Positions 1-13,600 of a stretch of 64,000 bases of DNA are shown here, piece by piece. Every line of letters begins with the position of its first letter. Positions within the stretch are counted from its first letter, which is position 1. The stretch comes from Lingula anatina. Taxonomy: Eukaryota > Brachiopoda > Lingulata > Lingulida > Lingulidae. A program made the translations under genes and the position numbers. The DNA lies in assembly GCF_001039355.2 (NCBI RefSeq), contig NW_019773736.1, positions 529,600 to 593,599 on the forward strand, given 5' to 3'. Under the pieces are notes generated by a model that worked only from the letters and a program-made list of their open reading frames with translations, did no database searches and was not told where the DNA came from.

Positions 1-63
1 TACAACTGGCCCCTGTCCAGTGCCCCCTGGTGTCATCATTATAGCATTGGCATATGGAGCCAC
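1..63 (-). CDS. Exon E76: partial EGF module at window edge
   Basis: 21 codons to the edge: [20 protein letters not shown] followed by cysteine, in frame with E75. The acceptor TTTTTTAAAG|GTGGCTCC has a good pyrimidine tract. The exon continues beyond the window. Confidence 0.8.
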   Translation of the reverse strand, partial: MAPYANAIMMTPGGTGQGPVV

Positions 64-1606
64 CTTTAAAAAATTATTATGTAGTTATATATATATAACA
101 AATACATCTATAAAATTATACCGTAGGAATATTTGAAAGCATCTTGTTTTCTACACTTAAGACTTAGAAAATCAATTTTCCCAAAAAAGTGTTAATTATT
201 TTTTCTCACTTTCGATACATTTCAATAGTCAAATATATCTAAAACACAGATGTCAGTACAAATGTTCATATTTTCTCAATACCTGGTAATGTAGCTTCCC
301 CGTGTATACACAATACATTACAGCTGGCATTGTATCCTATGTAGTTGTCCTCACACCTCTCACACTGCTCTCCCGTGTACTGTGGCACACACCTCTCACA
401 GGCCAGACCAGCAAAACCATGACCACACACACAGTGGGGAGTGTTGCTGTCTACTGACAACTGACAAGTTCCTGGAACAAATGAAAAACAATACAATCAC
501 AATTCAAATATATTTAAATTAAACAGCAGGTATGCAGTATTAAATTAGCAGGTATGTAGTATCGCACTTGGATAAATTGTTGAGTTAAAGTCTAACCCTG
601 ATAAAAACACAAAATATATTGTCAATACATTATGCCTATAAAACATTTAGATAGTCTGATTTAAGTTTTATCATCTATCTCATTCAAAACCTGTGACATA
701 AGGCTCAATAGGAACACTGCATTTTAGTCCAAATATATCAATATAGTAAAATAGCCATTAATTTTAACTTTATTTTAATCGAAATACAACTTACCTCTAT
801 CATTACAAGGTGGATCACCAGGACAAACAAGTTGTGAGCAATTGGCTCCTTCAAAGCCAGGTTTACACAGACAAATGGACTGCCCTCCTTGTCTGGTGCA
901 GGTGCCTCTACTAGAACAGTCTGGCTCTCCTGGATTTCAATAGTTTCATAATACTAACATCATACTGCTAAAATACAAGATCCTTCCAATATTTAAGTTG
1001 AAAGTAATACTATATAATCTCAAAAAAAGTTTTATCTTATATATAACCTCAAAGTCCTCAATGAGTACTATCCTTACTTCTGACTTTACACTGATATACC
1101 TCATAAGCATGCATCTTCACAAATGACTAATATACCTATGTATGTATTTGCACATATGTTGTCTGACACGCACTCACAAACACATGCATGCACGCACACA
1201 CACACACACACACACACACATTGAACCATTTAAGGGCAAAACATGCTCCTACCTGGACAATCCAACTTATTACACAGAGCACCTTTGTACCCTGTGTCAC
1301 ACAGACAGGAGTTGTTGGAGCACCTACCGTGTGTGGAACATTCAGTCTCGCAACCAGGGTCTGAGAAACAGGGGTTGCACTTGCAGTTCTGGCTAAAAGG
1401 AGGATCTTCATGACCATGTAAACATGGTAACTCACAGGAAGGACCCATGGAATTGATGCAGTTGGTACAGCGTGGCAGTGGAACAGCTTGTCCATCACAG
1501 GTGCCTGTGATATTATTAAATATCTTATTCATGGCCATTAAATATCTTGCTTTTATCATCTGTATCTAATGTTACTTCATACTTCATATTTTCTCTTGCA
1601 TTTAAG

Positions 1607-1664
<58 letters not shown>

Positions 1665-4600
1665 CACAATAGTAGTAAAATGGCAGTATTTTAGGTATAT
1701 ATAAATTAAATTCAGAATGCATTCAACAGTATGTAATAAAGTAATTGGTAAAACTTGAAAATACTGCCATGGTTGTGTCAGTGTTGATTAAGACTAAAGA
1801 ATTAAACATTTCATACCTCTGTTGTTACAGTCTGGAGTACCAGGACAGTCAGGAACGTTACATCCTGCTCCTTTCCATCCATTGTCACATATGCACTTCT
1901 GGTCAGCAATGTTACATGACCCATGGCCACTGCAGTTGGTGAGTACACCTGGACACCCCCTGTAGGTACAGAGTGGGCCTAAAATATAACATAAAGAGTT
2001 TTTTTGTGAAAATAAATTGGCTTATAGATGTATTAGAGATCAAAGAATAATAATATTATGACCTTCAGTGAATCACAAATGCTTATAATAAGTGATTCAT
2101 GGGTATTTGTTTCAGGTGATTAAGCTATGTCTAAGAAAGCGCTTTCAGAAACACAAGGAAAATATATTCCTTCAATTTCACAATGCAGACAGATGTAATT
2201 TTTTGACTCTTTATACATTTGTACCGAAATTCTACAAAATAAATCAATTACTGCATACAAAGCATATCACTTACCCCACCATGCAGATTCACATTGACAT
2301 GTTCCATTATTACATCCACCATGTTCATTGCATTGCAAGTCACACCCTGCCCCAGTATAGCATGGCTCACAGACACATGTAAAGTCAGGCTGAGGAGTAC
2401 CATGCAGTGCACTACAAGGCAGTTCACAGGCCAGTCCCATCCAACCTGACTGGCATCTACACTGAGGTGGATCAACACTGGAATCGCATGTACCATGATC
2501 AGTGCAGTCTGGCAGGCCTGGGCAGTCAGGGATGTCACATCCTTCCCCTTTCCACCCTGTACTACAGAAGCACTGCCGAGTTGAGGAGCACTGCCCATGT
2601 GCACTGCATGATGACCCCAAACCTGGGCATTCTGGTTGATCACAGTATTTTCCCCACCATCCAGGGTTGATCGAAGATCCATTGTTACAATCACACTGTC
2701 CAGCTGCTGTGCATAAGCCATTGCCACCACATATTTGTAGGCAACTGACTCCATGGTGGCACTCATCAAAACACCTGCACTGTCCACTGTCCATGGGCTC
2801 CTGGATACCATTACAGGGTATATCACAGGCAGGGCCCATCCAACCCTGAGAGCAATTCTTACATGAAGGTATGGTTTCTTTTCCATCTACTCTACAATCT
2901 CCTCTGCCACTACAGTTCTTAGGACAATCTGGAACGTGGCAGCCACTGCCCTTCCAGCCTTCAGAGCAGATACACTTCCCTGTGGCTTTGATACAAGAGC
3001 CATGGCCTGAACAGTCCATGTTGTACAGCCCTGGGCAGCCAGGATCGGCACAGTATTCACCTCGGCCTCCCTCAAACCCACAGAAACATGTCCCGTTGGC
3101 AGTGCAGTGACCAATACCAGAACACAGTTGGTTGCATTCATACCCATGATAACATGGTTCACACAAGCAAGTATTATTATCCCGATCTACTGAACCATGG
3201 GCACAGCTGTACTGACATGCATCACCAAACCAGCCATCAGTGCAGTTGCATTTTGGGGTGTCCAGAGGAAGGCAGGTACCATGGTCATTACACTGTTCCT
3301 TACACACAGGGATCTCACAGCCTCTGCCAGTCCACCCCCGGTTACATGTGCACTCTCTGGTTGCCCGGTTGCAATCTCCATGTCCAGAACAGTCAATCCA
3401 GTATCCTGGACAGCTGACGATTTCACAGAAATCTCCCCTGTAGCCTTCAAATCCGCAGTCACACGTTTCATTAGAGAAGCAAATATTACTGTGACCGGAG
3501 CATTTCATGTCACAAGCAAGTCCATTGTAGCACGGCTGACAGTTGCAAGTCCATATACCATCCTCTGTTCTATTTGGAGTTCCATACACACAACGGAGTT
3601 CACAGCCATCCCCCATGTAAGGGTGCTGACAGTTGACACATCTGGGCTCCTGGCCCTCTGGTGGTAGAGGACATTCACCCACTCCATGACAATTTGGACT
3701 TCCAGGACAATCCGGTTCATCACAGGCCTCGCCAAACCATCCCGGGTTGCAGTCACAAGTCCAGGTGCCACGGTTACATGTCCCATGATTGGAGCAATCG
3801 TAAGGCCACCCGGGACATCCTGGGAGCTCACACAAGTCACCTTTATAACCCATCAGTTTATTGCACTGGCATTTGCTGCCATCTGGTGAGCACTGGCCAT
3901 GTCCTGAGCATTCTTCATGGCAGCCCACGCCACTGTAACAGGGTGGGTCACACACACAGCCTCTCTCATCACCATGGTTGGTGCCATTGACACAGGGCAC
4001 ATTACAACTCTCTCCAGCCCATTCTGATGCACAGCTGCATATAGGTGGACGCCCTGGGAAGCATCTGCCATGACCTATGAACCAAGAACAGTTTACATTA
4101 GAAAATATTTCTAGTGCTGGTCATAAAGTTTTAGATTTTTAAAACAAATTTTAATCTAATATTATTTTCAAAAGTTACATTCTCACAGGAAAATTTATTC
4201 TCTTCCAAAACATTCACAGAGCAGGCCACTGTTGTGTTCATATCCAAACACACCCACAAGTTTGTTAATTTTTGGTAACAAAAGAAGTGACATGAGCTTG
4301 ACTAACTGCAGTCTGTGCATTCTGTTAACAAGGCAATACATCATGTATAATTCAACAGATATCATATTTACGTGTCATTCACATTTCACACTTTAGCTGG
4401 TGTAACGAAAGGCAATGTGTGTCATCCCAATTAATTTATCAATGTAAAATTGATAAATTACCTGAGCACTGAGATGGACAAGTTGGTAGGCTACAGTCAT
4501 CCCCTGCCCAGCCAGGATAACATGTGCATTTCTCTACATTGCTGTTACAAGAACCATGTCCATTGCAGTTTCCATCTTTACCCGGGCAAGCTTGAATCTC

Positions 4601-7600
4601 ACATCTTTTTCCTATCCAGCTATTCCCTGTAAAAATAAACATTTAAGGTAAACAATGAAATTTGCTTAGGAGTACTTTCTTGGGAGTACATCAGACTGTA
4701 AATCTAGATTTTGTAATAAATTTTACATGCCATAGAAACTTATTTTTATAAAACTTCTTCTTAACAGTAACATAATTATGTCTCAAATGTATGTCTTATT
4801 GACTCAAGAACAAAAATTGAGAAATTTTCTATTTAATATTATTCTGTCAGGCATGCCCATAAAAAGCCAAAAAAGAAGCAACACTTACTAAGTTCCCTGT
4901 TGCACACACACAGTTTCTCAAGAGGGTCACAATATCCATTTCCTGAGCATTCCTGCTTGCAGTTGTAACCAGTATGACAGTAGTCACACTGACAGTAAAC
5001 CTGACCAAGTTTGTCAGTCATAACAGTACCATATTTACATTCTTCATCACAGGCCAAACCAAACCAATTCTAAGCAAAATATGCAGAAATAAATGAGTGA
5101 TGAAATTGTCAAAATTCATAATTTTAGTTACTTAAATATTATAGCATATTGCAAAAAGAACCATTTTCTATCTTACATCTGTTTCTATATATTGACAAAA
5201 TAAAAAGTAAAAACAAATTGAATGTAAAATACATGTTCTAACAAATTGATTAGAAACCTAACACAAAGCACCTGGATACTCACCGACTGACATGTACATC
5301 TAGCCTGGCCATCCGAACCTTCACAAACACCATGTCCACTACAGTTCTTTGGACACAGAGGAACCTCACAACCTGGGCCTGTCCAGTCTGATATCAATTA
5401 AAGCAGGAAAATTACAATTAAAAATATCACAAATATTAGAGTCTGTTGTTAAAATGTTTATTTATGTATAGAGCTCATTCACAATATGTCCCAATAATTA
5501 ATTTAACCAATAATTATCCCTTTAGATACAAAAAATGAGTAAGCAAAAGCTTTTACATAAACAATAATTCAAAAAAAATTCTAAAGAATACTATGAAGTA
5601 TATATCCAGTTCAGTGCTCTTCAAGAATAATAGCAAGCATACTTTACCTGGGAAACAAGTACATTTCTGCTCTGCCTTGTTACAAGCACCATTTCCTGAG
5701 CAGTCGGTTCCTATTCCTGGGCATCCTTGGACCTCACACTTGCTGCCCCACCAGCCACTTTCACAGCTACAGTATGTCCCATTAGTACACTCCCCATGCC
5801 CACTGCACTCTGCTGTACATCCCCTGCCAGAATAACATGGCAGGCACTGACAAACTCCACTATTGGGAGGAGTTTGAACACCATAAGTGCATGGGTCATT
5901 ACAATCAGGTCCCATCCATCCATGGGTACAGTTGATACAAATTGGTGGGTCGTGGGCAGCCAAACAAAGGCCCCTGTCCATGCAATCCGGTTCCCCAGGG
6001 CAGTCAGGGAGCTCACAGCCGTCTCCTCCCCAGCCAGGGTAACATGTGCATTTATGTATGGCTGCATTACAGCGGCCATGATCTGTGCAGTCTACATCAA
6101 CACCTGGGCAGCCTGGGATGTCACACAGGTCTCCTCTCCACCCAACGTCACAGTCACACTTATCGTTCTTGACAGTCCCATGGTATGAACACTCCACATC
6201 ACAGCCTATCCCCACCCAGCCTGGGTCACAGGTACAATTATCACTGCCTGGGGGATATATGGTGCCATGAAGACACTGGGTACCACAGTCCGCGTGCATC
6301 CATGTTGGATCACACTGGCAAGAGGGAGGATCTGTGGTATCATTGCAGTAGCCATGGCCCGAGCAGTCTGGCGTTCCAGGGCAATCTGGTAACTCACAGC
6401 CCAGTCCTGTCCACCCATTATTACAGGTACACTCTGGTGGGTTACACTCTCCATGTCCACTACAGTCTACGTCATCAAGTCCAGGGCAGCCAGGAATGTC
6501 ACACAGAGGACCTTTCCAGCCAAGATCACAGACACATGTACCCGATTTGGATCCATTGATATAGACTGTGTTTGTAATGGTCCCATGTTCTGAGCATTCC
6601 GAATTACATCCTACTCCCGCCCATCCTTCATAGCACTGACACTGCCCACTGTTTGGAGGCACCTGTATCCCATTTGTACATGGGTCATCACAGGCAGGAC
6701 CCATCCAGCCTTTCTCACAGTCCTGACATACAGGGGGGTCCAGTGTGGGATTACAGTATCCTCTGTCATTACAGTTAGGCTCGCCTGGACAGTCGGGTAT
6801 CTCACATGCTATCCCCTGCCACCCATTCCTACAAGTACACTTCAGCTTTCGACTGTTACAGTTCCCATGGCCGCTGCACTCCCATTTACTATCCCCTCTG
6901 GGACAGCCAGGCCGCTGACAGTATCTCCCCTTCCAGCCCACCCAGGGATCACAGTAACACCTGCCTCTGTCTGTGCAGTTACCATGATAAGAACACTCAA
7001 TGTTACATCCCTTCCCATGGTGACAGCGGTCACTGCAGATACATTTTGTATTGTCCGTTGAGGCCAGGCCAAATTCACAAGGGTCATCACAGGCTGGGCC
7101 AAACCAGCCAATGCTACAGTTGCGACAGATAGGTGGATCAAAGCTGGGGTCACAGTGGCCACGCCCATTACAGTTGGGTTCTCCAGGGCAGTCAGGCTCA
7201 TTACAACCAGGTCCTACAATTGCACGTGTGGTATATAATCAATCATTTAAAAATTCATATCAATAACTTAAAGAAAATCCTAATGGAAATTTTATATTGC
7301 ATACAGACAAATGCACGTGGCACTATGTTGGCAGTCTTTCCTATTCAGCTGAAAAAAAGGGACTTAGGGTTAGTGTAAGCTTGATGCTTACAATGAAATT
7401 TGTAATATTTAAGCAGGGTCTGAGGGAGCATATGAGAAAATGTGGGAGGCATTATGTCTTCATTAAACAAACAAAAATGTCACTATCTTACAGGCAATTA
7501 AATAACAGAAAGCATGTAATAATCCAGTTACATATAATTCAGAATGAACTGCACTAACAAAAACCTCAAAACACTGACCAAAGAAAAACAGATGGAAAAG

Positions 7601-10600
7601 CAACAAGCATTTATAAGATCCATTACAAAACTTAAAACCCGTTTTTTTTCTCTAATGTTACTCTTTATTAAAGTGCAAGACAGTTTCTTTTCTCTAGATT
7701 TTCTCACCTCTCCAGCCTGGGTTACAGTAGCACACCTGCAGGGCAGCATTACACAGTCCATGTCCACTACAGTCCTCTCCTTCTCCAGGACATCCTCTTG
7801 TGGTACACCTCTTTCCACGCCAGCCACTTTCACAATAACACTCGGTATTGTTATTACTGCTACAGGTCCCATGGTTATTACATTCAGACTCACAATATGT
7901 CCCAATATGACAACTGTCACAGCTACAGTAGCCATTGACACACTGGCCATGTTCACTGCACTTCATCGAGCAGTTGGTGCCATGGTAGCATGAATCACAA
8001 ATGCAGAAGCCATACAGGCTACAAATGCCATGACCAGAACATGTGGTGTTGGGATCGCACTGGTGCTCACAGCGATACCCTACATAACCTGCATTGCAAT
8101 CGCATTGTCCGTGATCATTACATTCTCCATTGCCATTGCACGTTGTGAAAGCATCACACTTGTACTGACAAGAGTCCCCAATATAGCCACTGATGCAATC
8201 ACAGGATTCAGATGTAAGGTTCCAAGTGCCATGGTTACCACAAGCTTGGCTGGCTGCACAGGTATTTATTAAGCCACTGGCACCATTGTTGTTGTGGGTG
8301 CCAATACCACCAGGGGCATACCTTTGATTCTTCACAACTTTCTGCATGTTGTGTACAGCATAAGTCCTGATGAGACCTCCACCTGCCCCAGCACCATAGT
8401 GATAGCAACAACACCAGCTTTCATAATAATAATAACAACGATTACAGTCACTGGCACCATTACCTCCATCAGCATGAACATTGCCCCATCCTTCGATGAA
8501 TCTGCTGTCTAGCCATATAGAGCCTCCACTTCCTCCTCCACCACCATTACTTGCTGTTAAACCTTTGGATGTAAAGGAGCCTTCTGCTACCAGCAGTCTA
8601 CTTGCGATGACTTTCATAGCACCACCGCCTGATCCACCACCTCCATGACTACAACTTCCCCCACCACTTCCAACAATACTTGGCATACAAGGATCATCAT
8701 ACTTTATTCCATGACTGCATTTTGTCGATGATGAACAGGAAGAGCAGCTAGAGCAAGAACCACGTGCACCCTGGCCACCTATACCGCCATGTCCAGCACC
8801 ACCACCACCACAGTTGCCACAGGAACTACCAGCACCCTCTCCTTGGGTGCCAGGGTACCCTGAATGGTCTGCTGTGATGATGGCTCTCTTTTCAGCCTTG
8901 AACAACATTGGGTAGATACGCAGAGCATCTCCAATTGTCACTCTTCCAGTGTAATCAACATCAAAGGTTTTCAGTCGAATCTGCATAGCATTGTCAATGT
9001 ATCTCGTGTTATGGTCTAGAATGTCCAGGTTTCCATCAGCCAGCACTGTGAGAGTGGAATACCAGTGCTGCCCTCTTTCTGTACTTCCCTCAGAGCAATT
9101 CCTACATGTGGTATAGCTGTAGTGATTCAACATAGCTTTTCCTCGAATTCTGAAATCTTCCACCCCATACATTCCTCCTGCTAAGGTAAAGTATCTTAGG
9201 ATGGTAAATTCTCTTGGTACTACAATCTCTCCAATGATGTCTACTCTTATATTTACATTGGGCTGAGCTACAGTGCCATGATCAATGATCAGAGTTTTGC
9301 TGTTTGGCACTACCAGGAGTCCTGTGCCATCTCCAGTTAAGAAGACTGTTGTGATCTGAAATAAAAATCATTGTCACATGAGAAGAAGCAATTGTTGTGA
9401 TCTGAAATAAAAATCATTGTCACATGAGAAAAAAAGATACGCTGTGATCTGAAATAAAAATGATTCTCACATGAGAAAAAACAAAGATTACTTTCAAATA
9501 CTCAATCTGCAAAAAATGATATTGACCTACACTGTGTAAAAAAAAAAAACTTACTGAGGGTACCAAAATGCAAGCCCTGTCTTTTAGCTCAATAACATCA
9601 ATTCTCTGGCCATCCATTTCTTCTACATGTACTGGGAAAGTACATGCATTCAGATTTCCCCTATTCCTATCTGCCACATGGAGACGCTGGTACATATCAT
9701 TCCCAGTTATTTCTCTGATTAGTACAGTTCCTGGAGATCCATGTTGGTTTTTGTTACTGGATGGGTCTCCTCTTGCAACACCACCTAGTGCCTGAAGGGT
9801 GCCCTTGAAGGCCAGGGTGCTGTTGAGTAGGTTAATGACCAAATATCCCCCTGAACCTCCTCCACTACCTGTGGAAATTATACATGAAAAGTATTAGTAA
9901 CATGTACATCTATGTATATGTATAACAGTTTGACAGTTGATTTGAATTTTTGTAAAGGTACATAAGCTTTGGAATGTTACTGTGTATTAAAATAAAAGCA
10001 TAAAAATCAAGGAGCTGTTTATTTTGGTTATACCATGTATAAATTATTATATTAGATTTTCATAATTTGCACTCTAGTATTTTTGATACCACACAGTTAC
10101 TCTCTCAATAACATGTAAAAACATTTTTGGCATTCAATCCCACAGTGCAAAATATATGTGTGTGCATTTGACAGTCTAAATGCATGGGCAAAGATACTTA
10201 CCAGCATAAGTACCACCACTAACATGCCAATACCCATCTGTGCTTCCGCCATCTGAAGACACCAGGCCATAACCAGTGAGATCTGCTGTGTAAATAATGG
10301 CCGAACCACCACTGCCTCCACCTCCTACTCTTCTGGATGGCACTGAGCCACCATTGACACTTATATGGCCATTGACAGTGAGACGCTGAAATGTAAGTGT
10401 ATCATGATCTACAACTGTCGTTATATAAATATCAGATGACAGAAATGGTGAGAAACATTTCAATTCAAATAAAGCTTACAGTGATGTCATAGATCAGTTT
10501 TATAAGGTCCATCTCTTCACTTAACTCTAAATCTGCTATTATGAATTCCTTCTGGTTTTAACAGACGGAAATGAACTTGAGCCATCATTAATTTACATAC

Positions 10601-13600
10601 TTAGACCTAAGAAACCAATTTTCAAATTGTTTATTGATAATGTGTTTATTGAAATAAATTCAACTAAGCTGTTTTATAGCTTAATTGTAAAACTTACCCT
10701 TGCAGCAAAAAGATAGAGGTGTGATCCACCACCGCCTCCATAGGGGTACCCTCCACCACTGCCTGGTTTACTTGGTTTGTGCAACGCACCATAGGGAGAG
10801 CCACCTGCGTATGCTGTGTAGCCCTTGCCTCCTGTGAAATATAACAATTAATGTGCATTTTTAGCCAAACAGTTTAAGAAATATTTAAATAATCATTTAT
10901 CATAACAATGCAATCTAATGTCTATTACCCTCCTCTTAAAATACTTGTTACTAATAGGAGAAATGTGTTATTTTACTCAATTAAAAGAAGCTTTAATTTA
11001 AAATTTATCCCAAACAATGTTTATTTTTCTTTAAAAAAACACTGATAAAAAACAGAAAATGACCAACCAGTAGAGGCATGTCCAGCTCCAGAGCTGGAAT
11101 AACCTGATCCTGTTCCTCTTCCAGGTCCTGAATTCCTTGGATACCCAAAGCCTTCACCCGTGATCTCAGCTAGCTTTTCTACATCCAGGGATGTGACTGT
11201 AATATTGGCATACCAAGACTCTAGGCTTACAGAACTTCTAGATTTCACAATCAGCTCTGATAGCTGCACTGTTGGTACCACACTCCTATTTGGTGCCTGA
11301 AAGACCATCCTGCCTCCGTCACTGAGTACCACTCTCCCTATCCTCACCACTCCTGGTGTTGCATCATCTGTGAAGTCTTCAGTGTACCAATCAACCTCTG
11401 CTGGAACTTCAGCAGTATGGCCTTGGTTTATCAGAGTAAATTCACTGCCAGGTCCATGAATGATTAGTTCTTCAATGCCAATCATCCGTCCCTCCAAGAT
11501 TGCCCTTTCTGTTCGAAGTATGGTAGTTGTTGGAAAGATGACTTCCCCACCATCATCAACATGGACACCACAAGGAGCATCTAGGTATGTGTGTGTTGAC
11601 TCAACAAAGTGGACTATCACTCTCTGTCTACTCTGTACTCTGATTAGACCTTTCTTATTTCCTAACAGCTCATGGATGACAACGGTTACATTGTGAACTC
11701 CTGTTGGGTGGTAGAACTGTACATAACAATACCCACGCACCTGGACTTCGTCAAACTCATAAAATATAGTGGCATTTTCCATAACAACTGCAGGATGATC
11801 GACCCGCAATTCTCCATTGTCAATTCTCAGTCTGGTTCTCTCTGGGTCAAGGGTCGTAACATTGAGGCGAGGATTGTACTTCAGCTCTCTATATTCTGGT
11901 CCTCTTCTTGATTCATACATGTAAAACGTGCCTGGACCACCATCACTAACAGAATGGGTGGAAGATGGTCCACCTCGTCCACCATAACTGATGAATTTTC
12001 CTCCGTAGTTCATCTGGTAGTCAACATGGAGAGCAATTCTTCCACCAGCCCCTCCTCCCCCATCTCCAGTCCCACTGCCACCACTGGCATCTATCACTCC
12101 ATGCCCAGTGATGTTAGTGGTTTCCACCAATACACTGCCGCCACTTCCTCCACCACCTCCATTTGCTTTGGCGTTGCCACCTCTAGCATCCAGCATGCCG
12201 TTGAGATGGAGAGTTCTTCCAACCTTCAGGTTGACAAATCCACCTCCTGTTCCACCTTGACCGTATCTCCCATTTCCACCCCCACTGCCAAAGACTCTGG
12301 GTGTGAATACAGATCCATATGCCACTTCTGTGCTTATAGTATTTGTATAGCCACCTTTTCCTCCATAACTCCCTCCAGAGCCTCTGATGATGATAATAAA
12401 ATACTTCTTTAGCACAACATATATAACAATTACACTTTTTCCCTACAATTTTTAACAGCCAAAATGCTAATTACAAATTCCTGAAATCTTTTACTGCATT
12501 AAAAACTCATGACCTCTGAAGCATTTGACAGAAACAATATATGCTATATCATTACCATCATAATTTGTCATCATCATTAAAAAACATTACATCATGACCG
12601 AAATATTAATACCTGTTGTTGATTGTGGTGCCAGCCCCAGGTCCTGTCTCCGCAGGGTGACCAGACTTTGACACATCAATGATGGCCTGAGATTCCAAGT
12701 CTGCATCCCCAACATCAACTGTCCCATGGTTCATAGTCATAACCCCTTGGTACTTTATTTCCAACAAAGCTGAAGTCACAGTCAGGTCATTTAAGTTTCT
12801 TCTAAAATTCAACTCCCCACCCTTCTTCACTGTCAGCAAAGGGAATGTAATATTTCCAGGTTTTGTGATGTCAATGTAAGTTCCATTTTCAGTCAAGGCA
12901 GTCTGTGCGGTGGAGTAGAAATCAACTATGGCTTGGTCTTCTACAAAAAGATCGTGGACACCAGTGACCATTCCAGCCAGGTCAGTATTGATACCATGGA
13001 GATGGACAACAGCAGGGAAGATGACCTCTGCTCCTTGGTCAATGACATAACTGCAAGGGGCCTCTGTAACATTGGTGACAGATTCTACCACTTCAACGTA
13101 AACTTTCTGATTTTCTCTCAAATGCAGTCTTCCAGTTTTGTCTCCGATAAACCTGTGCACAACCATCTCCACTTCAGAGTTGTTGGGATGGTATATAATT
13201 AGACGGGAATGTCCTGTGAGCTCAAGTTCATCCAGCTCATAGTATTTGGTTTCATTCTCCATGAGCATACTAGCAACAGGAACCAACAGGCCTTCATTGT
13301 CCACATGAACATACTTGTGGTCAACTTCAAGGAATGTTGTATTCAGCTCCTTCATATACTTGAGCACTCTGTACTGTAGTGGTCTCAAGTTTTCTTCCAC
13401 ATATGTTGAACCAGCAGCAGCACCAAGGGCAAGATTATTGCCCTCTCCTAGGCCTCCCCTGTTGATAAATTCACCACCGTATGTATAGTGCCACCTACAG
13501 TGTACTGCAATACGCCCACCAGCACCACCCCCGCCTTGATCAGTCCCATCTCCTCCTCTCACGTTTATCTGTCCGTGTCCAGTCATATTTGTGGTTTTGA

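Noticed and set aside
3197-3667. 156-codon open frame on the plus strand
   Set aside because: It lies wholly inside EGF exon E71 and lacks any domain pattern; it is an antisense shadow of cysteine- and glycine-rich coding.
4839-4888. Extension of E69 past its donor
   Set aside because: The frame runs on for 16 codons but loses the EGF pattern; the donor TTA|GTAAGT keeps frame with E70.
7544-7993. 149-codon open frame on the plus strand
   Set aside because: Crosses the E66 donor and intron and has no family resemblance.
11954-12412. 152-codon open frame on the plus strand
   Set aside because: Antisense to E62 with serine/threonine-rich low complexity; no start context or splice support.
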